64,000 bases of DNA from Apostichopus japonicus (GCF_037975245.1 NC_092561.1:4454001-4518000); one strand, 5' to 3'; shown: positions 50,202 through 62,980, numbered from the stretch's first letter. Numbers and translations are program-made. Notes: generated by a model from the sequence alone, not told the origin.

Positions 50202-50284
50202 GTAAGAACTGAGGATATGTGTAATTCCAACAAATCCAGCTGATTGGAATTTTGTTTTGAATTACAACTATCCTCAGTTCTTAC
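50202..50284. repeat. Short imperfect inverted repeat (foldback)
   Basis: GTAAGAACTGAGGATA near 50202-50217 is matched by its inverse at 50269-50284 and the pairing extends inward through the TGTAATTC / GAATTACA arms. An inner ATTCCAA / TTGGAAT pair continues the stem. It may be a small MITE; no clear target duplication is seen. Confidence 0.6.
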
Positions 50285-51047
50285 GGTAAACTTAATAGCA
50301 ATGTATCATATTTGTCAGCACGATCCAGTATTTACTGTGGTACAAAACTTTAGATTTACAGTATTTACTGTAATCCCTGTGTGAATTAGCTGCTATGGGG
50401 TATACTAAGCAAAGAATCGGGATTACTGAGACCAATTACCAAATAACATTCACGTCAAATTTATATAATAATGTTGCATTTTGGCTATGTTGTAACTTTG
50501 GGTCCCTCATGCCAATCCATGTAATAGGCTATCTCACATAATTATATTAATTTGATATTTTGTGAGAGGTTGTAACTCCGTGTCACTCAGACCATGTATG
50601 AAATATTAAACAGTTGTGGATGCTAATCAGTCTTTCCTGAATAGTGTAGTGGCACTTAGTTGTATGTCCCAGAGTAGCTGATATTAATTCTTAATTCAAA
50701 TGTAGAAACTTATATCAGTACCTCACATATAACAGTTATGTAAATGTTGTAATTTTGAAATTATCAACCTTTTGTCATCGTTAAACTGCCATGTAAATTG
50801 TTTCAGGGAATGGAAAAATAAAATCGACAAAACAATATCCATAAGTTATGGGCCATCTCATAGACATCTGTTTTGAACTTCTTAAAAGTCCAGTTACAGA
50901 GTTGTTGACAATTGATAATTCATAATCATGGACGTTAAACATGAATCTAAGACTCTGACTTCGGTCAGCTTGCAGCTTTCATAAGCCAATGATGGCTTCT
51001 TCGCGAGTTCTTGCAGGAGGATCTAAAATACATACATACAGACAAAC

Positions 51048-52393
51048 ATACATATGGAACGCGAAAAGGACCACAACATATAATGATCTAATTTCATACG
51101 CTCATGTACTAAAAAACTTACGATCATGTACTAAAAATATACGATGATGTACTCAAATTTAAAATATACATCAAAACATAAACGATGATGTACTAAACAA
51201 CTAAGATGTACATCAAAACATGCGATGATGTACTAAAAATGTAAGATGTACATCAAAACATATATGAATATGTTCTGAAAACTTGTGATGATGCTGAAAA
51301 AGAGTAAGTTACCAACATGTGGCTTATGAATATCCATTTATTTTGGTTTGAATACGCGTATGAATATCAATATGTAAGTGTCCATTGGGGCCGTGCTTAT
51401 TTTGGATGAATACACGGGGTCGCTATTATTTTGCTTCGTGGTACGAAAGTTAGTCTCAACGTACGTAGTCATATATACTTTAGTCGAAATAATAATACAT
51501 GTAACGTTGGGGCTAGCCTATGCTTTAGTATATAGGCCTACCTCACCTAGCTTACGCGGGATCTGTGAAATAAATCAATTTACTACTACTAGCTATAAGA
51601 AATGGATTCCCAAGATGCTACAGAAAAATGAATAGAGGAGTTTGTTAAAAAGGGTTTTATTAAAAGGGAAATTACAGATATGCTCGATATAAGCGTAACA
51701 ACTTTGAAACGCATTAGGTTATCCTTGGGAATTAGGAAGAAGGATGTTACTTCAGTTGTAACTGGTGAGCATATCAAAACTAGCCTTGGGCGCGTAACTT
51801 TAAGGCCTAAGCCAATGCCTCTGTACAGTACAGCGTTTACTGTAACAACAAGTTAGTACTACTAGTAGTAGCAATCTGCATGACATAAATTTTCTTATTT
51901 TATGTTACAACTACAGAGGCATTTATACCAATTAGGACATTTTGGGCATTTGATGAACTATAGTTTTATTTGAGCGATGAAATGGCCAATGACCAACAAC
52001 ATCGAGTCTGAAGTGATGTGATATAGGCAAATGCATAGACTAGTCTACTTTTTTACCAAACCCCTGGGCATATTAAAGTTGATACCAAAGTCCCGCCCCT
52101 AATGGTTCTTAATGAGTTTACAATTAATATTCATACTCGAATGCATACGCCACATATGAATATACATACGCGTATGCAGACGCCACTTTTAATTGGTCGT
52201 ATATGTTTAGAACATGATCGTATACTTTTAGTACATGATCGTATATGTTTGGTAAATGATCGTAAATTTTTAGTACATGCACGTGTATTTCTAGTACATG
52301 ATCGTAAATGTTTAGTACATGATCGTATAAAATTAAATCATCATTAACATCATCATATGTTGTGGTTCGTTTTGCGTTCCATACATACATATG
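51048..52393. mobile_element. 1.35 kb TIR element with subterminal tandem repeats
   Basis: The left flank CATACATATGGAACGC...ACCACAACATAT (51048-51085) matches the inverse of the right end (52358-52393). Inside each end is an array of about 24-bp units, TACGATCATGTACTAAAA-like on the left (51100-51290) and its complement on the right (52198-52335). A further inverted pair around ACGCGTATG lies at 51354 and 52167. The layout is that of a non-autonomous or relict TIR transposon; the superfamily is not identified. A helix-turn-helix ORF sits in the middle. Confidence 0.65.
51602..51856 (+). pseudogene. Helix-turn-helix transposase-like N-terminal exon
   Basis: From ATG 51602 the frame reads MDSQDATEK, then TGA (51629-51631), then IEEFVKKGFIKREITDMLD and ISVTTLKRIRLSLGIRKK. 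The second part is a tidy helix-turn-helix: an approach helix, a turn after the MLDIS region, and a recognition helix with VTTLKRIR. A consensus donor (GTGAGC at 51765) follows, so it looks like a first coding exon whose remaining exons were lost when the element shrank. DNA binding to the flanking repeats is an inference. No catalytic domain is present. Confidence 0.45.
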
Positions 52394-52399
52394 TACAGT

Positions 52400-53690
52400 A
52401 TGGAAGGCATTGTGAAAATTGCTGGTCCGTCGATATAGAGACAGGCCTATCGAAATTGCTGTGCCTCGGCAGGCAGAAGCGAGGCGGAAAAAAAGCGTGT
52501 AGACTCATATATTTATCCCAAAAAAAAAAGCGAATAAAAATATAATGGCATATTTATATCAAGGTACTTTGTAAGGAAAGCGGGAGTGCAGCCTATGTCA
52601 GATCAATCATGAACCATGACCTTTAAACGCCAGTTTTATATTGATCAAGACAACACCTCATAACAGACTTAACAGCGTTTGGCTTGTGCAAGAACAGCAG
52701 GTTTAATTCAATAAGTGCCTCTTGCGTCAAGCGATCCTGTGGGTGACATATGTTGTATGATGATAAAAAACGATTTAAAATTGAAACTTTTGATAGTTAC
52801 TCAATACAGTTCGTATCAGGAGTGATGAAATGAGCCATTGACAGAGCTCCATACGTAAGACCAACATTCATTATTTGCAGTTTAAATATCAATACCAATA
52901 TACTCTTGAAACAAAACTCAACAATTTGAATGGATTTTTTTCACTGTTATTCAAAGACAACATTCGTCGCGAATTCGGTTACATTTTAACACTGTAAATC
53001 ATATGCATAGTCATATTTTAAGGAGAATAAATTGTAAACAATTCGTTCTTACACTAAAAATTGTGTGGGTCTTCTGTAGCAATGAGTATAGTAGGTAAGG
53101 TTAAAGAACGCAAATAATACAGAGTTCACAATCATTGAATAAATTAAAAGTAAAAAGATGTGTGAATGGGTCGTCTTTCTTCAGAGTTATGTAGAGGACA
53201 TGGGCGATTTTGGGTTTGCAGGTACTGGAGTGTATCATAATCTGAAAAAGCAGAAGAAGGAAACACAATAGGAGTCTAGATTTTCAAAATGATAAAATAT
53301 GACATTCTGTAAAATAGAAAGTCTCAGGTCGTATCAAATTCGTGTGATATCCCTATTTCAGTTCTTTAGTTTCATTAATTCCAACGTTTTAGATGACACT
53401 CACAAGCACACCCACAATTTCAACGAACGAAATGCCATGGTTCATCCTGCACGATATTCTTGAGTTTCAGCAAATCTTTTTATATTTAAGTTTGCTTTGT
53501 ATGAACTTTTTTTTCCACCAGGAAGGGAAAAGTTCTCATGGGTTTTGGGCATGCAAATTGGTTATTCTCATATTTATAAAATATTAATGTTTCCTTTGTA
53601 TACGGGGAAAAAAAACTTTCTCGTTTTCTAGTTCAAGACTGGATGCAGACGCATTTTTGGGTAAGCTGCGTATTTTCTTTACAGTGTTTT
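52400..53690. other. Intergenic, nothing recognised
   Basis: AT-rich sequence with poly-A runs and no supported gene or repeat. Confidence 0.5.
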
Positions 53691-53734
53691 ACACATTGGT
53701 TATACTAAAAAACTGTACTTGTCTATAAACATTC

Positions 53735-54460
53735 CAGGTATGAAATAATAATTATTATAATTATAATAATAATAATAATGAATAACTTCAAATAGAGCCT
53801 GATCCAGCCAAAAAAACTGCTCTAGAAGCTTTACAAAGAGGAAGAATGAAAACAAACTGAAAATATACATCAAACTATAATTAATTATGGAAATGTAGCT
53901 TGGGAAGGTAAGTCTTATAAGTTGTCTTTTAAAAAAAATCATCTGATGGGGACTGTTTTAGATGAATGGTTAGTGAGTTCCAGAGTTCCGGCGCCGATGA
54001 AGAGAAGGAATAATCGTCATAATGGCATTTTGTCATCGGTTGTCGCAGTTGATATAAATCGCCGGAACGCAAGTTGCGAGAAGGAGTATATCTGGAAATG
54101 AGATTACTGAGCTAAGTTGGAGCTGTACAATGAAGAGATCGATATGTAAAAAGCAAAAGTTTGAATATGATCCGTTTTTCGATGGGCAGCCAATAAAGGT
54201 TCTTTGAGAATCAGTGTGATGTGACTATGTCGTCTTGATCTAGTGATGAATCGAGCAGCAGAAATTGGAACGAGATGAAACTTGGGAAGGAGAGAAGAAG
54301 AACATCTATAGAGAAGGGCATTTCCATAATCAAAGCGCGAGGTAATGAAGCAATGAACAAACTTTGAGAGGACCGGTACGGGGAGGTATTTCAAGAGTTT
54401 TGGCTATACTTTTGAGATAAAAATATGCTCATTTACAAAGGTAATTTACGTAGGCGGACA
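53735..54460 (-). mobile_element. LINE 3' fragment (CR1/Rex-like reverse transcriptase), minus strand
   Basis: The minus-strand frame 54394-54104 reads KFVHCFITSRFDYGNALLYR, SSLLPKF, SAARFITRSRRHSHIT and LKEPLLAA, the conserved end of CR1-clade reverse transcriptases (SRLDYGNALLYG and AARLITR blocks). Further 3', frames carry a SAPELWNSL-like block with breaks and KRQLIRLTFPSYI, the usual protein end. The fragment stops at an AATAATAAT microsatellite (53745-53785), a typical LINE tail. Frameshifts and 5' truncation make it dead. Confidence 0.75.
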
Positions 54461-55209
54461 TAGATAAGTTAAGTCTTTTACAATTCAAAGTTCGCGAACA
54501 GTTTTACACGTCTTGAAAACTTGCGATGCAAATTCAAAGGAAGGTGTGACAGAAGGTTTTGAAGCTGATGGGTGGATCCAATAACAATATATAGGTGGCG
54601 GAATTGTTTTTGTTTTGTTTGTTTGTTTTTTGTTGTTTTTTTGTTTTTTGGGTATTCTGCTTCAAATCGTTGTTTGGGGAAATAATAAACATGACTTGGT
54701 ATCAACAACTTCAACTAAGTTACAACCTGTAATTAGTTTATATATTAACACTCACTATTGTACTATCGATAAAAGTTCTACTTTGACAAGGTTCGTTTAC
54801 CAAGAAGGTGAAGAGAGAATGTATTTGTATAGTATATCCAATTTCACTGAGTTGTTTCGGCATATATTTCTAACAAACTCATCATTATCTATTGGTGTGT
54901 TGTGTGCTATTTTCCTTCAATATTATTTAAGATAAAGGGTTTTAAAAATTATCTTTTATGAATATCAACCTACTTCTACCAGAGAATCACTGTGGTGTGT
55001 CTAAATAAAGATGCTCTTCACTGAACTTTGACGTTAGAACTCTCAGTTGTGGGAAAGGAAGGTGACAGGAGTAGAGAGTGGGAAGTATGAAGTGAGAAGA
55101 GGGGACCGGTATGGGGACTTCCACCTTGAAATGCTACTGGCCACACATATGAACGCATAATAATGGACATTACTCACCGTAACCACCTTAGTGCTGTCTC
55201 TCTTTCTTA

Positions 55210-55434
55210 TTAATAGCCGTCTTCTTCTTTGCCAAATGTAACGATTGGGGATCTCCGTCCTGACGGGATAAAAAAGTCTTCGTCTTCGTCTTCGCCGAAG
55301 GTGGACTCAACTATGGTTAGCATGGTAGCTAATACCACTACCAACAGCAGGTAAAATACTAAATATCGAAAACCTTCGACGAAACAGAAAACGTTGATTA
55401 CAAACGTCAGCAAAGTAAACAGTATTAAGATCAT
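55210..55434 (-). CDS. Possible small secreted peptide precursor (74 aa)
   Basis: This is an ATG-initiated 74-codon ORF. The first 45 residues are strongly hydrophobic (MILILFTLLTFVINVF, then FYLLLVVVLATMLTI), followed by an acidic spacer (GEDEDED) and then FFIPSGRR, SPIVTFGK and EEDGY. GRR and GK are classic amidation-plus-basic cleavage signals, so two short amidated peptides could be released. The double hydrophobic stretch is long for a signal peptide, and I recognise no known neuropeptide family, so it may equally be a chance ORF or a membrane exon. Confidence 0.3.
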   Translation of the reverse strand: MILILFTLLTFVINVFCFVEGFRYLVFYLLLVVVLATMLTIVESTFGEDEDEDFFIPSGRRSPIVTFGKEEDGY

Positions 55435-55439
55435 TGGGT

Positions 55440-58400
55440 TGACTAACGGATTAAGTAAGGGTCAATTTAGGCAGACTGTAAGTCTTTCATACGTCATAGT
55501 CGAAGCAAAAACAAAACTTTTGTATGTAAATAATAATTCTTAGTTTTTGCAGATGCTCGACTTAAGAAAAACAAGCTTAATGTCTCGAATGCGCCTTTAA
55601 GCCGAATTTGACAAACCGTCGACTCCTCATTACGGGCCTTAGTCAATGATACAATATATCAAAACAAAATTGTCCTTAAGTCCTTAAGTCTTTCGTTACC
55701 CAATTTTATTTTTCGCGAAGATATCGCAACGCAATGAGAGAAGTGAACGTCCGCCAGGAAGGTAAACCATGGGGAATTAACATAGTGTATTGATTTTATT
55801 TGCATTTTGTGTGGCATCATCATCCTTTTTGATGTTTCGATGCAGAAAAGGATGACATAAATTAAGTCCAAAAATCTGTTAGACTGCAGTTGATTTAATG
55901 TATTTTAGAAAATCTTGGGTGAAACAAGAAGATTCCGCAGCGAGAGCAGGCAGATGGGTTGGGGAGCACAAAGCTAAAGTTTGAGCTCTTCTAGCTCAAA
56001 CTCTAAACGGTCATGGTGGCAAAAGTTGAATGTAGTGTGATAGTCTAGGCCATCAGCTATCATATAGTGGGTACCACATGTCAGTTGAAAAAAAAAGTGA
56101 CGCGTTTAGTGTTGTAAGTCAATAGGAGCAATTAATTGTGGTGAGACACCTCAATGTGAATGAGTGTCCAATTTATGAGGTCTGTATTGTGTGTATTTCA
56201 TCGAGCAGTGTCCTAAATGAATATAGTACGAATAGTGATGTAGAGTGCACAGGAGTGGGTGCAGCTGTACACTTTCAGACAACGATATGCGAATTCTACC
56301 AGTGGCATAGCCAGAGGGAAGGGAAGGGGTAGAGGCAGTCCTCCTCTCCACCATAGAAATTGTCTGGACGAGACGGGGACAGCAGGAATATTGTACGCAC
56401 TTAAAGTCTTAAATATTTGTAAGATTTAAATTGTTTTAAATGTAGTTGAAATGATCAATGTGATAGCATACATTTGCATTAAATGCTCCTTACCAAAAAC
56501 AAATGTTCAATGGGGAGGGAAACCCTGACTATTGGACCCTCCCTAGAACGGATGTCAGAAAAACTTCGTTCCTCTCCAAAGTAAAAGCAAATAGAGACAA
56601 ACGGTAGAGTAGGGGCAAAACCCCGTATACTTAAGTCCCCGCCGCCCCAACTTCCCCCACCCGCCTCCGCTGGCAGACAGAATATTACACACAGTATATT
56701 ACAGTACATAAACATAGAACACGAAAATGCGGTACAACACATCTAGTCCAAAATCTTCAACAGTGTTTGAAAATGGGCAAAATATATTACTATTTTTGCT
56801 CGACTTAAAAACAATATATAGAAACTTGAAACAAAAAGACCCCCTAGACCCTTAGACCCTCCTCTGAGTGACATATAAGATTTAACCATCTCCACCACAA
56901 AAAAGGAATGGGTTACACCATTAGGTCGCAGCCTATATCGTCACATGAAAATGCGTTTCACAATACATGCGTTGATTAAACCTTAATATCTGACGCTTAA
57001 AGTAGCGACAAAAAGTTGGTTTGACATTGCAAATGCCTCTATTGTTAACTGTTTAAAGCGTTGGCCCAATCTTTTACATACACTTTTTTGTTGTTTTTTC
57101 AACCTGGCAACAGCTAGATCTTGATGTCAGTAAAGATGGTGTTTTGTAATATACTGATAACGCCAGCTTCCCTGTAAGAATTGCTACAATACATCATAGT
57201 CTACAATCTTGTAGCTTACCGAAGTTATGAAAACTTTAAAATAACTTACCGAACATTTCGAACGAAAAGTTTGAAAACCTCGGAATGTAATCTGTAATCT
57301 GGATTGTCTCTTGTGTGAAGTGTGAAGTATCAACGAATGAAGAGATATTCTGAGTTAGGCCGACTAAATAGCAGTGAAGTATACGAAGAAAGAATATAGA
57401 ATAAAATATTCACCAATCAGCTGCTCGAGTCAATATGATAGACTACTGATTGGTAGCGTTAGATTACTGCACGATCATTGATATCATTAATAATTTAGCA
57501 GCCCATAATGATATGGATTCAATGCAATAAACATATACGCTATTCAATGCAATAAAGCTATACACATCAAAAGAAATATCATTTGAATGAATTTAGAGGG
57601 ACCAATGTTTGCAAATTGTGTACAATTATTACGACGATGGAGTTATCTGAATAATACAAGGTAATAATATAGTAATATTTAGAAAAATAGTGGGTTACTT
57701 GTAAAATTTTACTTCTTGTTATGTATTGCTTCTCACATTGATAACTAAAAAAGAACTATAGACGACAGGAGAAGCTTCAATCTCTTCAAGTCTCGTTTTG
57801 ACGGCAAATTTTGTAAACCAAGTGACAACTTTTGTGCAATTTGTTGAACATTCTTATCACTTGATCAACTATTGACTCAAATTTTTTGTAATTTTAAGGG
57901 GTTTCCTAACTGAAATTAAAAAGTCGAATCAGTAGTTCTCTGAAAATATGGAATATATTATCTATTTTTTTAACTATATTTGCAATACCACCTGTAAAAT
58001 GTTTCCATTTCGGGGAAGGGGTACAGCATTAGAGAACCGCATGGACGTTCCCTTGAAGTCGATGAAGGTCCCATTTCCGAGTTGTATCCCCCCCCCCCCA
58101 CACACACAAACACCCAGGCGTAAAGTGGTTCATGGGGCATCGAACTTGTGGCTATTATTATGGAGACCATTAGTTACAATAATCACAGAGACTTCAAACT
58201 TCGCATTTGCAATGAACTTACCATCCTCAACTAAGTTAGCTATTAATATTGTTTTTATTCCTTTTGTTTAAGTGTTACTATATTAGACTCTCCGCATTAC
58301 TTGTTGGGACTCTATGCTGACTATACACACATTGAATTGGTTTATGGGGACTTCACATTATTATATGTTATTTCAATCATACTCACATGTAACATAATGC

Positions 58401-60230
58401 TGTTCCATTTTCAGTACGTCCTGGGGAAGGGGAAGGGAGGGGCATTGATGAGGAAAACAAATGAATTCACAAATGACATGTGATTATGCCACAGTTATAT
58501 GTTTGAAGTTGGTATCTTCTGGATATCATTTGAAAAGCACTACTTCTAACTGTTAATGAAGAGTGCTTATTGTCCATTCCAGGGAGGCAGCAGGTGATAT
58601 GGTGGGAAAACGGTGTGCTACTTGATCTCTAAGGATATTTTTTTAGATCTTGCACAAAAGTTGATATTAAAAAATAACATGTCACCATAATTTCAATCAT
58701 TAAAATGTAACTATATTCCAAGTGGTATTGATAGTTATCTCTGGGGTGGAGGAAGAAGGGTTGGGGAGGCAGGATGATTGAAAATGACATTTGCTATTTT
58801 ACATATTACATGTGAAGACGCTACATTGATTTGATGCACATGGAACTTATTTCTTGAGACATCCATCAAAGTGGTATTCAATTCTGTCTGTTACCACTGC
58901 CTAGTATGCAACAAGGGGCAAGGGGAAATGGTTGTAAATAGTGAGGATAAAGCTATAATACTTCACGCATGACTTGAGAGAATGACAGTTGATTTGAAAA
59001 TTAATTAAAGGAAATGAAAAAGTGCAATGCAATATTTTCTTAATATAGGAAACTGTCATCCCAAGTTATCATATAAAATTGGAGCATCAACTGAAGCGAT
59101 ACTTTTTGAAATGATAAAACCCTCAACACAGGGTAACTTCCTGCAATTTTGGAAGAACACAGTGATAAATAAAAGATAACAAGACTGGACATAGATTTGA
59201 CATTAACATTTTTATCAAGCCTTAATTAAGTGATCACATTTACATTATTTTGTTGAAAGGAAACTTAAGTGTCTTTCTCACTCCAAAACAAACTTTAAAT
59301 TCAACTGTTCACCTAAATAGCTGCTGTTCAAGTATCCCTGTTGTTTGACATAATCACTTGACAAAAATTGATTCAAAATAGGGGGATAATTTCAGCAGAA
59401 GGTGAAGTTGGAAGAATAGGCGGGTGGTCCACCTTAAAGACAACCAAAACAACAACCTTTGTTCTCTATAAAATACCTACAGTAGCACAAAAAAGAAAAC
59501 CAGCTTTCATATCATTGTGTGCAACAGTAAAATATGTATTGTGTCCGTGCATACCTATACAATACAGCAAACGAGTGGAATTAACAACAGTTACATCACA
59601 CGTTTTGCTCATATGTTTCGAGCACACAAATGTGTTCCCTGGTTTCTTGTTTGGGGTAATTTGTAAACTAGATTTGAGCCAGCTGCATTTAATAATCAGA
59701 AACAGACATTGTGTTTAATGCTGATAAACTATTAACATGCACCATACCATCTTCATCGAGGATTCTAGAAAGTACTTTGTCTGCTGGGTTTTTAGCAACT
59801 CTTGGAATATGCTGTACCCTATGGATCTACAGTGCAACAATTTCTTTCACACATATGGAACTGTTACAAGACAAATATCATCAGTACATCAATTTATCTT
59901 TTAAAAAGTATTTTCACTGGTATAATATGGTATTTTGGTTTTACCATAACTCACATTCTTGTAACATTATTAACCAGGATCTTCACAAATGTTTTGTAAA
60001 TTTTCTAGTTATGCCTTCCCTCGCATCATCATATTGCCTTTGATAAGAAAACACCTCAAACACATACCATCACTGTTCAATAATTAACTCACATCAAAAG
60101 GATCATCAATATCAATATAAATACGTAGTACCTGCAGCTTGGTGATGTAAAACAGTGTGCTCGATGATCTTCAAAATGCATGATAGTCACAGAAAAAGAC
60201 CTGAACACAAGAATTGAGGATTCTCATGAT
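55440..60230. other. Gene-poor region, probable old repeat debris
   Basis: No supported gene is seen. Short homopolymer and CA tracts (C-run near 58090) and G/A-rich stretches near 56320 and 58430 resemble worn repeats. A minus-strand stretch at 59850-59700 gives a coding-like piece (RVAKNPADKVLSRILDEDG) between stops, which I cannot assign. Confidence 0.45.
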
Positions 60231-60232
60231 TA

Positions 60233-60235
<3 letters not shown>

Positions 60236-60275
<40 letters not shown>

Positions 60276-60516
60276 GAAAATCGTAATGAGTTGGAAATCA
60301 AGAACAGTGAAAAAACTTTCAGCCTCCACCGGGAACCACGGGCCTCCCGCTCTGTACGCGGACACCCTAACCACTAGGCTATGGACGCTGATTGTAAGTC
60401 CAGAGGTTCGAAACCGGTAAGGTAGATCGTAATTCCACTGTAGGCGTTTGTCACCTGTATCGAACAATACTAGTTCTGTTTTTGGTGACATATTTTGCCT
60501 TACTCTAGAGATCAAA
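60236..60516 (-). mobile_element. Dimeric tRNA-derived SINE, copy A
   Basis: Read on the minus strand the body (60516-60271) contains a box B-like GGTTTCGAACC, then a second tRNA-like unit with TAGCCTAGTGGTTAG (box A) and GTGGTTCCCGG where the 47.8 kb relative has GTGGTTCGAATCCCGG. The SINE tail then runs into (TA)n at 60270-60236. Two tRNA-like units in series suggest a dimeric SINE. Confidence 0.65.
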
Positions 60517-60637
60517 CATGATGCTAACCAACTCGAAAATCATTTGTGATTCCTAAAGCCGGATCTCGAAAGAGATACTTTGAACAGACTTTATGTTAAT
60601 GCAATGGAGGTAAACGACAAAGGCAAATGAATATATA

Positions 60638-60880
60638 TAAATGAGAAACGTAATGAGTTGGAAAATCAAGAACAGTGAAAAAACTTTCAGCCTCCACCGG
60701 GAACCACGGGCCTCCCGCTCTGTACGCGGACACCCTAACCACTAGGCTATGGACGCTGATTGTAAGTCCAGAGGTTCGAAACCGGTAAGGTAGATCGTAA
60801 TTCCACTGTAGGCGTTTGTCACCTGTATCGAACAATACTAGTTCTGTTTTTGGTGACATATTTTGCCTTACTCTAGAGAT

Positions 60881-60884
<4 letters not shown>
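60638..60884 (-). mobile_element. Dimeric tRNA-derived SINE, copy B
   Basis: About 220 bp are identical to copy A, including the same box B deletion; the few differences lie at the tail end (GAGAAACG against GAAAATCG, and one extra A). Shared private changes indicate local duplication of one insertion, not two independent insertions. A (TA)n tract follows directly at 60885. Confidence 0.7.
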
Positions 60885-60971
<87 letters not shown>

Positions 60972-60980
60972 ATATATATT
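60885..60980. repeat. (TA)n tract at the duplication breakpoint
   Basis: About 95 bp of TA with two interruptions separate SINE copy B from the truncated EGF/FReD exon that starts at 60982. Confidence 0.95.
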
Positions 60981-60981
60981 C

Positions 60982-62980
60982 CTGTGGTGACCAAGGTGGA
61001 GTACATGGCTGTCACTGTAACCCAGGGTTTACCGGAGACGGAGAAACGTGCCAAGAGATACCAAAACCGCAAGATTGCAAAGACCATCTTAATGAAGGAA
61101 GTACTGATAGCGGAGTATATACCATTTATCCAATTGGTTACCCTGAAGAATCGATCGATGTTTATTGCGATATGACAACTGACGGTGGTGGTTGGACGGT
61201 AAGTAAAATGTAAACACCTCGTAACAGACCATGCAGAACCCAATTATTTGCTTATTTGGCTCTTGTAATGAAAGGTTACTTGCGTAATAAGAAAATCCCT
61301 ACAATATATCTTTATGGGAGTGACAAATGATGTTCAATATATTGAATCTGCAATAATTTTTTTTAAATTAAACACATTCATGAATATTCGCCACTACGGT
61401 TATTGAGGCGGCGTCAGCTCAGATTCAGCAGAGATTAGGAAGAGTATTTTGCACATATTTCTTATAACGGAATGTCTTTATTTTAGAAAGGTACTTTCTT
61501 GTTACTGTCTTGATCTACACTATCAGTCATGGACGTGTTAAAGAATTTTGATTGAGGAAAACTACTTTCTTCGTCGTTGCAATTCGGTTGCTCTGAAGTT
61601 GACAACTCACATAAATCATTAACGTAAGCACCACATATTGTCCATGTTTGTTTAAGACATGTACCTTATTTTAGCCACAAGAGTTATAGTATTTGCTATG
61701 CTCTATATTCATGCAGTTACTCCAGAACAGATTTGACTTTTCTGTGGATTTTAATCGCAATTGGGAAGATTACAAAAATGGATTTGGAGATCTATCTGGA
61801 GAATTCTGGTTGGGAAATGAAGCCATCCATTACCTTACCAATCAAGGACAGTACACTATGAGAGTTGACGCTATGTTTGATACCTCCCAGCCGAATACAT
61901 TCATGTATCAGACATTTACCGTAGATGATGAACATAATGGCTATAAACTACACATTGGCGACTACTCTGGATCGATCCCTGGTGAGATTTCTTTTTCATA
62001 AGATACATTAATTACACATATCACTTCACCATTCATGACAACCTTGATGACGAATTGACGTTTCTATTGATGGAGTCGCCACATTTCAATCGTACTAAGA
62101 TGTTTTCCCCTCCCATCTTCGTCTAGAGAGAAGTAGTTCGATAGAATACATTCAACTAAACGTTAAATTTGTACCGGTAAGTCGGGGTTTGAAACATACT
62201 AAAAGACCCTACACTATGATGTCAGACTTCCTTATGATACATACTAGAAACCACTATCGCAATATCAGGGAGTTTCTTTAAAATTTGATCAGTGATGATG
62301 AAAGCAAATGAGAGAGGCACGTTCATAAGATGTCTTGTCTGGTCGAATTCTCGTCAAAATGCTAATATGCTATGAGTGCAATGTGTTCAACACCATATTC
62401 CAGCAAAAAAATTTTTTTTAAGAATAACAAAGTACGACCCGTGTTCTTGATGGTCACCCAGATGCACTGCAAAGTTTCATGTATGTTTTCCCACAGTTCA
62501 ATGTCCTTTACGAAATCACTAAGCGACAAAAACAAACTTTACCTGATTTGCATGTATATGTGTGTGTTTGTTTTCGTGTCTACTTTCTTTTGTGCAAATG
62601 TGCGTCTGGGTAATTTTTTTTTATCCCAGTTTTTTTTTCCGGAGAATATCTATAGGTCTACCTTAATTGTGTTCATGACACCTGTTACATCAATGTATTT
62701 GTTTAAAGAGATATTTAAATAATTAATATTTATAGCACAATAACGCATATTTTTCCCCTACTTTCCAGCCGATGCTATGGCGCCCCATAACCTGAAGAAT
62801 TTCTCTACTTATGATCGAGATACCGACGACTTTCCGGACCAAAATTGTGCGGAAGCCAGCAATGGTGGATGGTGGTATACCAGCTGCTACTTCGCAAACT
62901 TGAATGGAGATGCGGATAATTTCATATGGTTCACGTACAAATTATCATCCTCCGAAATGATGATTAGATCAAATGCATGA
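60982..62980 (+). CDS. Second FReD copy, 5' truncated (three exons)
   Basis: This is a paralog of 29009-30856. Its exons are 60982-61198 (partial), 61717-61981 and 62769-62980, with the same lengths, phases and splice sites as the first copy, and an open frame to TGA 62978-62980. The first exon is about 98% identical in DNA (5 changes in 217 bp, no indels) but lacks its first 101 bases and its acceptor; the sequence switches to (TA)n in mid-exon. The second and third exons are about 84% and 74% identical in protein, all FReD landmarks being kept ([32 protein letters not shown]). No VWD module precedes it in this window. It could be a pseudogene, a remote 3' end of another transcript, or affected by an assembly error in the repeat. 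Confidence 0.7.

Noticed and set aside
59700-59850. Coding-like minus-strand segment with RVAKNPADKVLSRILDEDG
   Set aside because: It is interrupted by stops and matches no domain I recognise, so it is not called as a gene.
60596-61243. Long minus-strand open frames (also 28878-29336) opposite the EGF/FReD exons
   Set aside because: They are antisense shadows of the FReD exon, joined in one case to (TA)n and SINE sequence. They match each other only because the exon is duplicated.
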